A DNA stretch of 64,000 bases, taken from Desulfovibrio oxyclinae DSM 11498 (GTDB taxonomy: Bacteria; Desulfobacterota; Desulfovibrionia; Desulfovibrionales; Desulfovibrionaceae). The notes beneath the pieces were generated by a model. The model searched no databases. It saw only the letters and a program-made list of their open reading frames with translations, and was not told the DNA's origin. The stretch's first letter is position 1. Each line of letters opens with the position of its first letter. The stretch is taken from assembly GCF_000375485.1 (NCBI RefSeq), contig NZ_AQXE01000005.1:124001-188000 (forward strand), written 5' to 3'. The translations under genes were made by a program, and so were the position numbers. Positions 7,591-16,764 of the stretch are shown piece by piece.

Positions 7591-8012
7591 GGCGAAACCT
7601 CCTTTGGTTTAGAACTAAAAGGTACGCCTCTTTTCCCCAAGGTCAACGGGGCTGGCTCTAATTCTTTTTTTCACTAACTTTCGCCGAATTTCGGCTCCGT
7701 ACGACGTCGAGAATGGATTGAGCCTTGGCGTTCGGTATTGCTTGCTTTTCCAGCTGTCCTGAAAAAGCGGATGGAAGAAAAGTGACGGTAAACCGCAATG
7801 GAATTGTAACACATCAATACTACTGTGCCGCCACTATCAAGAGGTTCACGAATCGTGGCGGGCGTCCGGCGCTGACGCGGCAAAGATCGTTGCGGGTGCA
7901 CGAAAGGCTTCCACGGTTTCCTCGGCGGGGTTCCGCAAAAGGCGCATTGCCGGATGAACGCCAGCGGAAAACATGCCCTGCAGGTCTTTCCAACCCAGCA
8001 GAAGTAGCGCTC
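7591..8012. other. Upstream region of the chemoreceptor gene, no gene seen
   Basis: About 420 bases. A frame is open in phase with the chemoreceptor from 7725, but it has no ribosome binding site and would put about 96 low-quality residues before a normal receptor N-terminus, so it was not used. I looked for a c-di-GMP riboswitch or a sigma-28 promoter and found neither. The left end carries the likely promoter of the small leftward ORF. Confidence 0.4.
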
Positions 8013-10433
8013 ATGAAAAGCAACATCGGATTTCGCGGAAAACTGTTTGCCGCAAGCATCTCAATTGTCCTGATCACCATCCTGTGCATGGCGGGTGTCA
8101 ACTCCTTCCAGAGCAGGAAGGTGTATCTCGAAAACGGCATCACCGCCCTGAAAAACGTCTCGGATACCCTTGAAGAGACTATCTCCCTTCAGGATCACCT
8201 CTCCAAAACCAAGATTTCGTCCGACCTCAAGATTTTCCGCTCCATCATGGGCGTCAGCGGGCTCCCCATGCTCGAAATGCTCATGGACGTGACCATGAAG
8301 GTTACCAATCAGGATACGGGAAAGCAGGCGGAGATCACGCTGCCTGCCTTCAAGCTCGGGTCAAAATATCTGCACGAGAGTTCCGACCTTGTGGCGCGCA
8401 TGAACACCATGGCGGGCGTGCGGTCCTCCGTGCTCCAACTGCACGACGAGAAGCTCGTGCGCGTCTCCACCACCATCAAGGATGAAAAGGGGGAGTCTCT
8501 ACAGGGCGTCTTCATCCCCAAGAGCAATCCCGCATACAAGGCCGTTTTTTCCGGTGATACCTTTGAAGGCATCGTTACCCTCGGCGGCAAGCCTTTCGTG
8601 GTGGCCTACGAGGCCATTCGCAACTATGATGAAAAGGTCATGGGAGCCATCGAGGTGGCCAGCCCGCTCATTCCCGCCAAACTGGCGGACTTCATCCACA
8701 GCGTCACCGTCAGCGGCAAGGGGCAGTCCTTCGTGCTCGGCGCCGACGGCAGCGAGATCGTTGCTCCGGAGAGCCCGGCGGTCGGCGAGGCCGTGGCCGC
8801 CTACATCGCATCCGGCAAAGCCCCTGCGGACGGCAAGGCAGCAGTGGCCGCCATCGGGCTCGGCGACGACACGCTGCAGTCCCGGCTTGTCCACTTCAAG
8901 CCGTGGGACGCCTACCTTGTCACCGGGGTTCGTACCTCCAGACTGCTGGATGGCGTGAGCGAACAGATCATCATGAACGCGCTTGCCAGCGCCGGAGTCC
9001 CGCTGCTGCTTTCGCTGATCATCATCTGGTTCATGAGCCGCCAGCTCATGCGTCCCATGAACCGGCTGGAAACCATTGCCAATCAGGTTTGCAAAGGGAA
9101 TTTCGACTTCGACTTCAACTACGACGTGGATGACGCCATCGGCCGGACCGTGGCCTCGGTCCGGCACATGGTGGGCGAAATCAAGAATCAGCTCGGCTTC
9201 AGCCGGGGCGTGCTTGAAGGCGTGACCATCCCCTGCGCCGTGGTGAATCTGGACAACGAACTCATTCATTTCAACTCGGCTGCGGCCACTATTCTCGGCA
9301 AGCGCAAGAATGCCGACCAGTATCTCGGCAAGACGCTCAACGAGGTGGTGTTCCACGACTCCAAGGAGAAGACGCTGACCCAGAACGCCATGGAGCAGCG
9401 CAAGCAGATGAACTGGGAGCTGAACCTCACCCGCGATCTGGACGGCAGCACCGTCAACCTGAACGTGGTGGCCACGCCCATTTACGATCTGGACAACGAG
9501 CTCATCGGCGCCATCTCCATATGGGTGGACCTGACCGAGGAACGCACTCAGAAGAAGGCCATCGAGGAAAAGAACCGCATCATCGAGCAGGCCGCGACCG
9601 AAGCCATCGAGGTAGCCCGCAAGGTCTCCGAGGCGACAGAGGGTCTCGCAGTGAAGATCGACTCCGCCAATGAGGGCGCAGACAAGCAGCGTGAACACGC
9701 CGGGCAGGTCTCAAGTTCCATGGAGCAGATGACCGGATCGGTGCAGGAGGTCGCGGACAACGCCAACTCCACCGTTGAGAATTCCGAGCTTGCAAGGGAT
9801 TATGCGCGCGAAGGCGAGCAGATAGTTCGCCGCTCCGTGGGCATGATGCGCGAGGTGCACGAACAGTCAAAGGGCCTGCTGGGCCAGATGGACGAGATGG
9901 GGCGCCATGCCAAGGGCATAGGCGCCATCATGGGCGTGATTACCGACATCGCCGACCAGACCAACCTGCTGGCCCTGAACGCGGCCATCGAGGCGGCTCG
10001 CGCAGGCGAGGCCGGGCGCGGCTTTGCGGTGGTTGCGGACGAGGTGCGCAAGCTCGCGGAGAAGACCATGACCGCCACGGTGGAGGTGGAGGACTATATC
10101 AAGCTCATTCAGGGCAGCGCGCAGGAGAACATCGCCAGCACCCAGAAGGCCACCGATGCGCTGGAGGAATGCCGGGGCATGGTCGAGCAGTCCGGCAGCT
10201 CGCTTCAGGACATCGTCAGCAAGGTCGAGGAAGCCGCTTCGCAGGTGCGAAACATTGCGGGCGCGGCCGAAAGACAGTCTCGGGCCAGCGAGGAGATCAA
10301 CGCCGCCACCGAGACCGTGAACGTTATCGCCGCCGACACCGCCGAGGCCATGCAGGAAGCGTCCGCCGCGCTGGACCAGCTCAATTCACTGGCGGATGAG
10401 CTCAAGGTTGCCATCAACCGTATGCAGGGCTGA
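8013..10433 (+). CDS. Methyl-accepting chemotaxis protein (Cache-HAMP-PAS-MA)
   Basis: An 806-residue transmembrane chemoreceptor. An N-terminal membrane helix (about 10-30) and a second at about 325-345 bracket a periplasmic Cache-type sensor of nearly 300 residues. Then come HAMP (about 346-395), a cytoplasmic PAS domain (about 398-510; [20 protein letters not shown] at its start) and the methyl-accepting signalling domain. The conserved hairpin tip is present near residue 647 ([19 protein letters not shown]). The start [10 protein letters not shown] gives a normal receptor N-terminus, though the ribosome binding site is weak. The ligand is not deducible; Cache domains bind small molecules such as organic acids or amino acids. 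The internal PAS adds a possible cytoplasmic input. Confidence 0.93.
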   Translation: MKSNIGFRGKLFAASISIVLITILCMAGVNSFQSRKVYLENGITALKNVSDTLEETISLQDHLSKTKISSDLKIFRSIMGVSGLPMLEMLMDVTMKVTNQDTGKQAEITLPAFKLGSKYLHESSDLVARMNTMAGVRSSVLQLHDEKLVRVSTTIKDEKGESLQGVFIPKSNPAYKAVFSGDTFEGIVTLGGKPFVVAYEAIRNYDEKVMGAIEVASPLIPAKLADFIHSVTVSGKGQSFVLGADGSEIVAPESPAVGEAVAAYIASGKAPADGKAAVAAIGLGDDTLQSRLVHFKPWDAYLVTGVRTSRLLDGVSEQIIMNALASAGVPLLLSLIIIWFMSRQLMRPMNRLETIANQVCKGNFDFDFNYDVDDAIGRTVASVRHMVGEIKNQLGFSRGVLEGVTIPCAVVNLDNELIHFNSAAATILGKRKNADQYLGKTLNEVVFHDSKEKTLTQNAMEQRKQMNWELNLTRDLDGSTVNLNVVATPIYDLDNELIGAISIWVDLTEERTQKKAIEEKNRIIEQAATEAIEVARKVSEATEGLAVKIDSANEGADKQREHAGQVSSSMEQMTGSVQEVADNANSTVENSELARDYAREGEQIVRRSVGMMREVHEQSKGLLGQMDEMGRHAKGIGAIMGVITDIADQTNLLALNAAIEAARAGEAGRGFAVVADEVRKLAEKTMTATVEVEDYIKLIQGSAQENIASTQKATDALEECRGMVEQSGSSLQDIVSKVEEAASQVRNIAGAAERQSRASEEINAATETVNVIAADTAEAMQEASAALDQLNSLADELKVAINRMQG

Positions 10434-10460
10434 TACGCCACTGAAAGACAATCACTGCGG

Positions 10461-10521
10461 GAGCCCCCCGTCGTCGATGCGCGCCTTTCATCGGGAGGGC
10501 GGCGTTGATGGCGGGGGGCTC
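10461..10521 (+). terminator. Large hairpin after the chemoreceptor gene
   Basis: GAGCCCCCCG pairs with CGGGGGGCTC ten for ten, enclosing a GC-rich, partly paired interior. It lies 27 bp after the stop. There is no real T-run behind it, so it may slow or end transcription or simply stabilise the mRNA. Confidence 0.5.
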
Positions 10522-10633
10522 TTCGGGTATGACCACGGCAGAACGTCCGGAGAAGCCGTTTTCCCGGACAGGATGGATGCGGAGATGCTCCGCGCCGTCC
10601 CCCTTCCGCATCACACAAGGAAACGGTGGAACC

Positions 10634-11884
10634 ATGATCTCCCGCGTCAGAACGCTGCTCCTGCTTGCCCTCTTTGTCCTTCTCGCTTCCGTCCCGGCCC
10701 GTGCCGGGGATTATTCGGTCAACGATTTCGAGGTGCAGTGGTCGTGGCGCATGCTGCACACAAAGCAGATCCAGAGCGCCATCGACGCCTGTTCCGAGTC
10801 GGGCGGCGGTACCGTAACCGTGCCCGACGGATTCTGGTTCACGGGAACACTGTTCCTGAAGGACGGCGTGACCCTGCATCTGGAAGAGGATGCCACGCTG
10901 GTGGCCGTGCCGCATCCGTCATTGTTTCCGGCCATCCAGACCCGCACGAAGGCCGGGTCCAACAAGATCAGCAACCGCGCGCTGATCTACGCGGAAGGGC
11001 GCAGGAACATCGGCGTCACGGGCTCGGGGACGCTGCAGCAGACCGGCCTGATCGACCCGCTGGTGTTCGACAGGCACGAGCGGCCCCATATCATCAAGTT
11101 TGCGGACTGCGAGAACGTCCGGGTGGCCGGAATTACCCTGAAGGGCGCGGCCACGTGGACGCAGCTGTACCTCAAGTGCCGGGACGTGGAGCTGGCGGAC
11201 CTGACGGTCTACTCCATCTACGGCAGCGGCTCGGACGGTATGGACATCGATTCCTGCTCGGACGTGGTGGTCAGCAATTGCGACATCGACTCCTACAACG
11301 ACGCGCTGGCCATCAAGAGCACCTCCCCGACCAAGGCCCAGAACATCCGGGTACGGGGGTGCGAACTGCGAAGCGGCAAGCGCGGCCTGAAAATCGGGAC
11401 CGAGTCCGTGGGCGGCTTCGAAAACATCAGCATTCGCGATTGCGTGGTGGAAAAAGGGCGGCGGACCCTCGTGAATCCGTTTCCGAGGACCATGCGCGCG
11501 GCCATGTTCATTTCCACCGTCGATGGCGGCGACATTCGTGACCTGACGGTCAGCGGCGTGCGCATCGCGGACGCGCAGGTGCCTTTGTTTCTCACGGCCT
11601 CCAAGCGCAGTAGCAAGGTCGAGCCGGGACAGATCGTGAACCTGAACATCGAGGATATCCGTTCCGATTACGAGTTTGCGCAGCCTGCCATCATTTCTGC
11701 CTTTGAAGCCGACGGCATCAGAGGATTCCGGCTGTCGGAATTCCTCCCGGGGGCGGCGGGCCCTCGCGTGGTGAAGACCGATTTCCCGCAGAAGGCCATG
11801 ATCGGCAAACCCAAGTTCGACATGTACGGTTTTGATTTCCGGCCGGGGCTTATCGTGCACAATACCGGGTTGGATCTCCGGTAG
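10634..11884 (+). CDS. Secreted GH28 (polygalacturonase)-like beta-helix protein
   Basis: A 416-residue exported protein: signal peptide of about 24 residues ending ARA, then a right-handed parallel beta-helix with the GH28 layout (repeated NVRVAGITLKG- and NISIRDCVVEK-like rungs). GH28 enzymes hydrolyse pectin-like polymers using NTD, DD and GHG motifs. Here the first site is SDG (S200-D201), the second ND (N222-D223) in DSYNDALAIKS, and the histidine motif is replaced by KRGLKIGTES. One catalytic Asp and the His therefore appear absent, so activity on a standard pectin substrate is doubtful. ATG 10634 was chosen over an upstream in-frame ATG because it begins the signal peptide. Such proteins are unusual in this group. 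Confidence 0.82.
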   Translation: MISRVRTLLLLALFVLLASVPARAGDYSVNDFEVQWSWRMLHTKQIQSAIDACSESGGGTVTVPDGFWFTGTLFLKDGVTLHLEEDATLVAVPHPSLFPAIQTRTKAGSNKISNRALIYAEGRRNIGVTGSGTLQQTGLIDPLVFDRHERPHIIKFADCENVRVAGITLKGAATWTQLYLKCRDVELADLTVYSIYGSGSDGMDIDSCSDVVVSNCDIDSYNDALAIKSTSPTKAQNIRVRGCELRSGKRGLKIGTESVGGFENISIRDCVVEKGRRTLVNPFPRTMRAAMFISTVDGGDIRDLTVSGVRIADAQVPLFLTASKRSSKVEPGQIVNLNIEDIRSDYEFAQPAIISAFEADGIRGFRLSEFLPGAAGPRVVKTDFPQKAMIGKPKFDMYGFDFRPGLIVHNTGLDLR

Positions 11885-11907
11885 TCTCCCACTCCTTCAA
11901 GCATCAA

Positions 11908-11938
11908 AAAAGGGCGCATCCGGATGGATGCGCCCTTT
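11908..11938. terminator. Bidirectional terminator between GH28-like gene and pstA
   Basis: AAAGGGCGCATCC pairs with GGATGCGCCCTTT around a short loop, with A-rich and T-rich flanks. It serves both the rightward GH28-like gene and the leftward pst operon, which converge here. Confidence 0.88.
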
Positions 11939-11960
11939 GTATTTTCGGAGGTCGTCGCTC

Positions 11961-13121
11961 TTACCACTTGGTCTCGCGCTTGTTTCGCAGGTAGATGGCC
12001 AGTCCGTTCATGGAGAGCATGACTGCCAGCAACACGATGATGCCTGCGGAGGTGCGCTCCGTGAAGGCGCGCAGGGAGTCCGAGGACCAGGTGTAGATCT
12101 GTGCCGGGAGCACGGTGGCCGCGCTGGTGAAGTCGCCGGGGGCGTCGGGGATGTAGGCCATCATGCCCACGATGAGCAGCGGCGCGGTTTCGCCGATGGC
12201 CTGCGCCAGTCCGATGATGGTTCCGGTGAGGATGCCGGGCAGGGACAGGGGCAGGATGTTGGTCAGCACGGTCTGCCACGGGGTTGCACCCAGCGCCAGC
12301 GCGCCTTCGCGGACCGAGCTGGGGACCGCCCGGATGGCCGCCCGGGTGGATATGATGATGATCGGCAGGGTCATCAGCGAGAGCGTGAGTCCGCCCGCCA
12401 GCGCCGATGATCGCGGCACGCCGAAGAAGTTGATGAAGATGGCCAGACCCAGCAGACCGAAGAGAATCGAGGGGATGGCCGCGAGGTTGTTGATGTTGAC
12501 CTCGATGATGGGCATGAACTTGTTGTTGGGCGCGAATTCCTCCAGATAGATGGCGGTCATGACGCCAATCGGGAAGCTGAAGAGGAAGGTGATGATCAGC
12601 ACGTACATGCTGCCCACCGCCGCGGACCAGATGCCCGCCATCTCCGGCAGCTTGGAGTCGCCGTTGCCGAAGAATCCGGTGTTGAAGGCCAGTCGTGCCT
12701 GCCCGTGGCTTTTCATCTCGGTGATCAGCGTCTTCTCGGCCTTGCTCAGTCGGTTGGGCTTGCCCTTGAGGAACTGGTCCACTTCGGAATCGGCCAGAAC
12801 CCACTCCTGCCTTGACGTGCCAAGAAGGGTCTTGTCTTCCTTCATGCGAACCGGAATCAGCCGGGTGTACCCGCGACTGACCAGATAGGACATCTCTTCG
12901 GAAAGAGCCCAGTTGCCCATTTCCATGGCTTCTTCACTGTAGGTCACTTCGACCTTCAACTCCGCCTGCTGGAACGCGGTCCAGCCGTTGGAGATGATGT
13001 TGTAGAAGAAGAAGACCAGAAAGGCTCCTGCCAGAGCAATGGCGCTGTAGGAATACGCCTTGAAACGGCGGTCCCTGCGCTTGCGCTTTTTTACCTGTGA
13101 AAGCGAATTTGCAAACTTCAT
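11961..13121 (-). CDS. pstA: Phosphate ABC transporter permease PstA
   Basis: A 386-residue inner-membrane permease of the high-affinity phosphate importer. An N-terminal membrane helix (about 27-47) is followed by a polar stretch of over 100 residues (probably the DUF3333-type extension seen in some PstA proteins) and then the usual permease domain. The ABC-coupling EAA motif reads EGALALGATPWQTVLTNILP. It is longer than E. coli PstA (296 residues) because of that insertion. It follows pstC after 12 bp and is last in pstS-pstC-pstA; pstB and phoU do not follow, the operon ending at a bidirectional terminator. Confidence 0.92.
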   Translation of the reverse strand: MKFANSLSQVKKRKRRDRRFKAYSYSAIALAGAFLVFFFYNIISNGWTAFQQAELKVEVTYSEEAMEMGNWALSEEMSYLVSRGYTRLIPVRMKEDKTLLGTSRQEWVLADSEVDQFLKGKPNRLSKAEKTLITEMKSHGQARLAFNTGFFGNGDSKLPEMAGIWSAAVGSMYVLIITFLFSFPIGVMTAIYLEEFAPNNKFMPIIEVNINNLAAIPSILFGLLGLAIFINFFGVPRSSALAGGLTLSLMTLPIIIISTRAAIRAVPSSVREGALALGATPWQTVLTNILPLSLPGILTGTIIGLAQAIGETAPLLIVGMMAYIPDAPGDFTSAATVLPAQIYTWSSDSLRAFTERTSAGIIVLLAVMLSMNGLAIYLRNKRETKW

Positions 13122-13133
13122 GATGCTGCCGCC

Positions 13134-14393
13134 TTATTCGTATTGCTGCCTGAACCGGCGAATGACCAGCAGGGAGACGATGTTGAGCGCGAGGGTGAAC
13201 ACCAGCAGGACGAGGCCGAGCCCGAATGCGGAGAGGGTTTCCGGGCTGTCGAAAGCCTGGTCGCCCGTCAGGGCGTCAACGATGCGCACGGTGACCGTGG
13301 TCATGCCTTCCAACGGATTCATGGTCAGGTTGGGGCGCAGGCCCGCCGCCATGACCACGATCATGGTCTCGCCCACTGCGCGGGAGACTCCCAGCAGGAA
13401 CGCGGAGACGATGCCCGGCAGTGCCGCCGGGAGCACCACGTTCTTGATGGACTCGGAGCGGTAGGCTCCCAGGGCGAGGGCTCCTTCGCGCATGGCGTTT
13501 GGCACCGAGGTGATGATGTCGTCCGAAAGCGAGGACACCAGCGGGATGATCATGATGCCCATGACGATGCCGGGGCTGAGCGCGTTGGTATAGTCGGCCT
13601 GCAGCCCGATTGCCTCCGCCGCCTGCACGATCATGGGACTGACGGTGATGGCGGCGAAGAAGCCGTAAACCACCGTGGGGATGCCCGCGAGAATCTCAAG
13701 CGTGGGTTTGGCGATCTTGCGGAAGGTGGGGCTGGCATATTCCGCCATGCAGATGGCCGAGAACAGACCCACCGGGACCGCCACGAGCATGGCGATGGCC
13801 GTGATCATGAAGGTACCGGCGAAAAGCGGCACGGACCCGAAAAGGCCCTCTGCGGATTCCGATGCGGCACCTGCGGCGTGAACCACGGCTTCGTCCGGGT
13901 TCCAGTTGGTCCCGAAGATGAAGTCCCAGATGTTGACTATCTCGAAGAACTGTATGGCTTCGAAGATTACCGAGAGGACGATGCCGATGGTGGTGAAGAT
14001 CGAGATGAGCGAGGCCGCGAAAAGCAGCTTCACGATGACGCCTTCGACGATGTTCCTCGCCCTGAGGCCGGGTTTGACTTTCATGACGCCAACGGCGAGG
14101 CCGCCGGCGGCCAGGGCCAGCGCGGCGGCAACCAGCGCGGAGCCCGGCACGTGGGCCACCCCCGTCAGGCTCAGGACCGCTGCCAGCAGCGACGCGGCCA
14201 GAGCGGGCCACAACGTCCAGACCACGGCGTACCAGCCATAGCTGCCCGACGTGGAATGAAAGGTCTGTCCCTTGAATTTGAGGGAGAAGGTTTTGCGTGT
14301 CGCCAGAAAATAGGCGATCGCCGCGAAAGGCAGCAATCCGCAGAAGAGATAGAGAAAAACGGTTCCTGTATCCACAAGCAGTCCCTGTTTCAT
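13134..14393 (-). CDS. pstC: Phosphate ABC transporter permease PstC
   Basis: A 419-residue permease partner of PstA. Extra membrane helices and a polar loop occupy about residues 1-120; the permease domain follows, with the EAA-loop motif EGALALGAYRSESIKNVVLP. The family core is about 300 residues, so the N-terminal extension is notable and matches the long form of PstA beside it. No clear Shine-Dalgarno precedes the ATG. Instead a strong hairpin sits just upstream, between pstS and pstC, and may set a lower permease level than that of the binding protein. Confidence 0.92.
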   Translation of the reverse strand: MKQGLLVDTGTVFLYLFCGLLPFAAIAYFLATRKTFSLKFKGQTFHSTSGSYGWYAVVWTLWPALAASLLAAVLSLTGVAHVPGSALVAAALALAAGGLAVGVMKVKPGLRARNIVEGVIVKLLFAASLISIFTTIGIVLSVIFEAIQFFEIVNIWDFIFGTNWNPDEAVVHAAGAASESAEGLFGSVPLFAGTFMITAIAMLVAVPVGLFSAICMAEYASPTFRKIAKPTLEILAGIPTVVYGFFAAITVSPMIVQAAEAIGLQADYTNALSPGIVMGIMIIPLVSSLSDDIITSVPNAMREGALALGAYRSESIKNVVLPAALPGIVSAFLLGVSRAVGETMIVVMAAGLRPNLTMNPLEGMTTVTVRIVDALTGDQAFDSPETLSAFGLGLVLLVFTLALNIVSLLVIRRFRQQYE

Positions 14394-14440
14394 CGACGAC
14401 GAAAGCCGGACCGGCTGAACCGGTCCGGCAGGAGTCGTCG
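14394..14440 (-). terminator. Intercistronic hairpin between pstS and pstC
   Basis: Two nested perfect stems: CGACGAC with GTCGTCG outside and CCGGACCGG with CCGGTCCGG inside. There is no T-run after it in the direction of transcription. This looks like an RNA-stability or partial-termination element that lets pstS mRNA outnumber pstCA, a common pattern for binding-protein operons. Confidence 0.6.
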
Positions 14441-14449
14441 GTTGTTCGT

Positions 14450-15490
14450 TTACTTCAGGTCTTCGAGGCTCAGGTTCTTGTAGGACAGCACGTCCTTCTG
14501 CACCTGCTTGCGAAGATCGTCATCAAGGGGAACCAGGCCGATGCGCTTGAGCAGGCCGCGGGGTCCGATCATCTTGTCGCTCATGAACAGTTCGATGTAT
14601 TCCTTCATGCCGGGAACCTTATCGAGGTGAGCCTTCTTGATGTAGAAGAACAGAGAGCGGGAGATCGGGTATTCACCGCTTGCGATGGTGTCCGGTTCCG
14701 GGGAATAGCCGTTGATCTTGGCGCCCTGGATGCGGTCGGAGTTCTCTTCGAGGAAGGAGTAACCGAAGATGCCGAAGGCGTCCTTGTCCTTGGTGAGCTT
14801 CTGGACGATCAGGTTGTCGTTTTCACCGGCGGGCACGTATACGCCGTCCTGACGCACGCTTTCGTACTTCTTGGCCTTGCCCTTGGGAGCGATGGCGCTG
14901 TAGAGGTCCTTGTGCTTCTTGGCGAACTTGCCGATAACCATTTCGCCGAAAGCGTCACGGGTACCGGAAGAGGTCGGGGGACCGTAGAAGATGATCTTGC
15001 GGTTGGGCAGATCGGGGTTGATCTGGTTCCAGGTCTTGTACGGGTTCTTGATCAGCTTGCCGTTGGACGGGACCATCTCGATGACGGCCATGGCCAGTTC
15101 GTCCTTGGTGATGCTGAACGGGGCGTTTTCAGCGTTCTGGGCAACGGCGATGCCGTCGTAGCCGATGAGCGCTTCGGTGATTTCGTTGACGCCGTTCTTC
15201 TGGGCGCGTTCGAATTCGGAAGGCTTCATGCGGCGGGAAGAGTTGGTGATGTCCGGGGTGTTGAGACCGGCACCTTCACCGAAAAGCTTGTGTCCGCCGC
15301 CGGAGCCGGTGGATTCGACAACCGGGGAGGGGTGGTCGGTGGTGGCACCGAATTCTTCAGCTACGTAGCTGGAGAAAGGAAAGACGGTACTGGAGCCGAC
15401 GATCTTGATCTGGTCGCGGGCCTGAGCCACGCCGGCACCAACCAGCAGAATGGCTACGAGAGACAGGGCGATTCTTACCATTTTAGTCAT
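14450..15490 (-). CDS. pstS: Phosphate-binding protein PstS
   Basis: A 346-residue periplasmic phosphate-binding protein. The signal peptide ends near AQA, and mature residues begin DQIKIVGSSTVFPFS, the GSSTV-type phosphate-binding loop. A second ligand loop, PTSSGTRDAF, is visible in mid-sequence. The start MTKMVRIALS was chosen because GAGGAGGT lies just before it; an ATG five codons upstream lacks one. It leads the pstSCA operon; a possible Pho box lies about 65-105 bp upstream. Confidence 0.95.
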   Translation of the reverse strand: MTKMVRIALSLVAILLVGAGVAQARDQIKIVGSSTVFPFSSYVAEEFGATTDHPSPVVESTGSGGGHKLFGEGAGLNTPDITNSSRRMKPSEFERAQKNGVNEITEALIGYDGIAVAQNAENAPFSITKDELAMAVIEMVPSNGKLIKNPYKTWNQINPDLPNRKIIFYGPPTSSGTRDAFGEMVIGKFAKKHKDLYSAIAPKGKAKKYESVRQDGVYVPAGENDNLIVQKLTKDKDAFGIFGYSFLEENSDRIQGAKINGYSPEPDTIASGEYPISRSLFFYIKKAHLDKVPGMKEYIELFMSDKMIGPRGLLKRIGLVPLDDDLRKQVQKDVLSYKNLSLEDLK

Positions 15491-15553
15491 GAGTGACCTC
15501 CTCAAATTGGTAGACAGTATTGCCTTGAGCGATTGGGAGAACCTAAGGGAGCG

Positions 15554-15593
15554 CTGTTACAACACAATGGGCCCACTGTGACACTTGCGTTAC
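15554..15593. promoter_or_regulatory. Possible Pho box (PhoB site) upstream of pstS
   Basis: Heptamers CTGTTAC, CTGTGAC and GCGTTAC begin at 15554, 15576 and 15587, all in an 11-bp register, as expected for PhoB direct repeats (consensus near CTGTCAT plus a 4-bp spacer). The unit at 15565 does not match. The clearest reading is on the strand opposite to pstS, although GTGTCAC and TTGTAAC matches also exist on the gene strand. Confidence 0.45.
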
Positions 15594-15743
15594 TTCCGCT
15601 TCCTGGTTGCGTCTTTTTTTGACGCAAAAACCTGTCCTTCGCCGCCAAAGCATCTGCCAGCAGGGGTTCTGCCTCATCGTGGAGCATATGCTCCGCAACG
15701 AGTGCATACCGTTATAATAAGGTAAATCATCCGCGCGTGACGC

Positions 15744-15776
15744 AAAAAAGGCCGGAACGGATATCCGTTCCGGCCT
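15744..15776 (-). terminator. Terminator of the peroxiredoxin gene
   Basis: A perfect palindrome, GGCCGGAACGG with CCGTTCCGGCC, followed in the leftward direction by six T. Strong intrinsic terminator 30 bp after the peroxiredoxin stop. Confidence 0.9.
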
Positions 15777-15805
15777 TGACGTGACATTTCGTCAGGAGGG
15801 GAAGC

Positions 15806-16435
15806 CTAATCGTTGAGGGCTTCGTAAACCTTGCCCACAAGGCCTTCGCCCGGGGTCAGGGTTTTTTTGCCCGGCTCCCACTTGGCGGGGCAGGCTTCGT
15901 TGGGGTTTTCCCGAAGATGCACGTTGGCCTTCATCTTGCGCACCAGCTCGTCGGCGTTGCGGCCCACGTTGTAGTAGTTGGTCTCGGCGGAGACCAGCAC
16001 GCCGTCGGGGTTGATGATGAAGGTGCCGCGCAGGGCGAGGCCGGTCTCGTAGTCCCAGATGTCGAAGAAGCGGGACACTTCGCCGGTGGCATCGGAACCC
16101 ATCTGGTACTTCACGTTCTCCAGCAGACGCTCATCGTTTTTCCACGCCATGTGGGTGAATTTGGTGTCGGTGGAAACGGAGATGACTTCCGCGCCCATTT
16201 CCTTCAGCTCGGCGTGCTTCTCGGCCAAGTCCGCCAGCTCCGTGGGGCAGACAAAGGTAAAGTCCGCAGGGTAGAAGAAGAGAATCACCCATTTGCCTTC
16301 CTCGCGCAGTTTGCCAAGATCCACTTCACCGAAGAATCCTTCGGTGGGATCGAAGGTTTCCATTTTGAACGGAGGGACGGGCTGGCCCACGCGGGCGAAA
16401 TCAACAACGTGCTCGTGTTCGTGATCACAAGACAT
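15806..16435 (-). CDS. 2-Cys peroxiredoxin (AhpC/Prx1 type)
   Basis: A 209-residue cytoplasmic peroxiredoxin that reduces hydrogen peroxide and organic peroxides. The peroxidatic cysteine lies in the standard motif DFTFVCPTELADL, and the resolving cysteine in NEACPAKWEPG near the C-terminus. The N-terminus is His-rich (MSCDHEHEH), which is unusual for the family. The start has AGGAGAA at good spacing. It is transcribed alone, with its own terminator. A perfect 6-3-6 palindrome lies 39-53 bp upstream of the ATG and is a candidate operator. No AhpF-like reductase is nearby, so a thioredoxin system or rubredoxin-type donor encoded elsewhere is presumed. Confidence 0.94.
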   Translation of the reverse strand: MSCDHEHEHVVDFARVGQPVPPFKMETFDPTEGFFGEVDLGKLREEGKWVILFFYPADFTFVCPTELADLAEKHAELKEMGAEVISVSTDTKFTHMAWKNDERLLENVKYQMGSDATGEVSRFFDIWDYETGLALRGTFIINPDGVLVSAETNYYNVGRNADELVRKMKANVHLRENPNEACPAKWEPGKKTLTPGEGLVGKVYEALND

Positions 16436-16473
16436 AAGTATTCTCCTATGGATCTGAATGGTTATTTTTAACT

Positions 16474-16488
16474 TAGGAACGATTCCTA
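16474..16488. promoter_or_regulatory. Palindromic operator candidate upstream of the peroxiredoxin gene
   Basis: TAGGAA-CGA-TTCCTA is an exact inverted repeat placed where the promoter of the peroxiredoxin gene should be. It does not match the PerR box (TTATAATnATTATAA) or the Rex box. A dimeric repressor or activator responding to oxidants is the natural guess. Confidence 0.4.
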
Positions 16489-16764
16489 TTTAGCGACAGC
16501 TTTGGTTCATGTCAAGCGGCAGCGTGAAATTTTCCGGTCTTCAACTCCGGGGCCGCTTCGTGTATGAAGAGCCTGCATCGTCGGATGCCCGCGGGGCTTC
16601 CGGCAGTCTTCACGGCCGAGGCGGTTGCTTCGGTTTGCATATTTCGGAGTCGCGGCCCGCGCCGCGTCTTTGCGTCCGCAGTGCGACATGGCTGCCGGAT
16701 CGAACGGTTGCCCCGAGGGGGCGTCCCACATTGTTAACAGAAAAACGAAAAGAGAGAAGCGCGG

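Noticed and set aside
7591-8012. c-di-GMP riboswitch upstream of the chemoreceptor
   Set aside because: The long leader invited a search, but the conserved riboswitch core and tetraloop receptor were not found.
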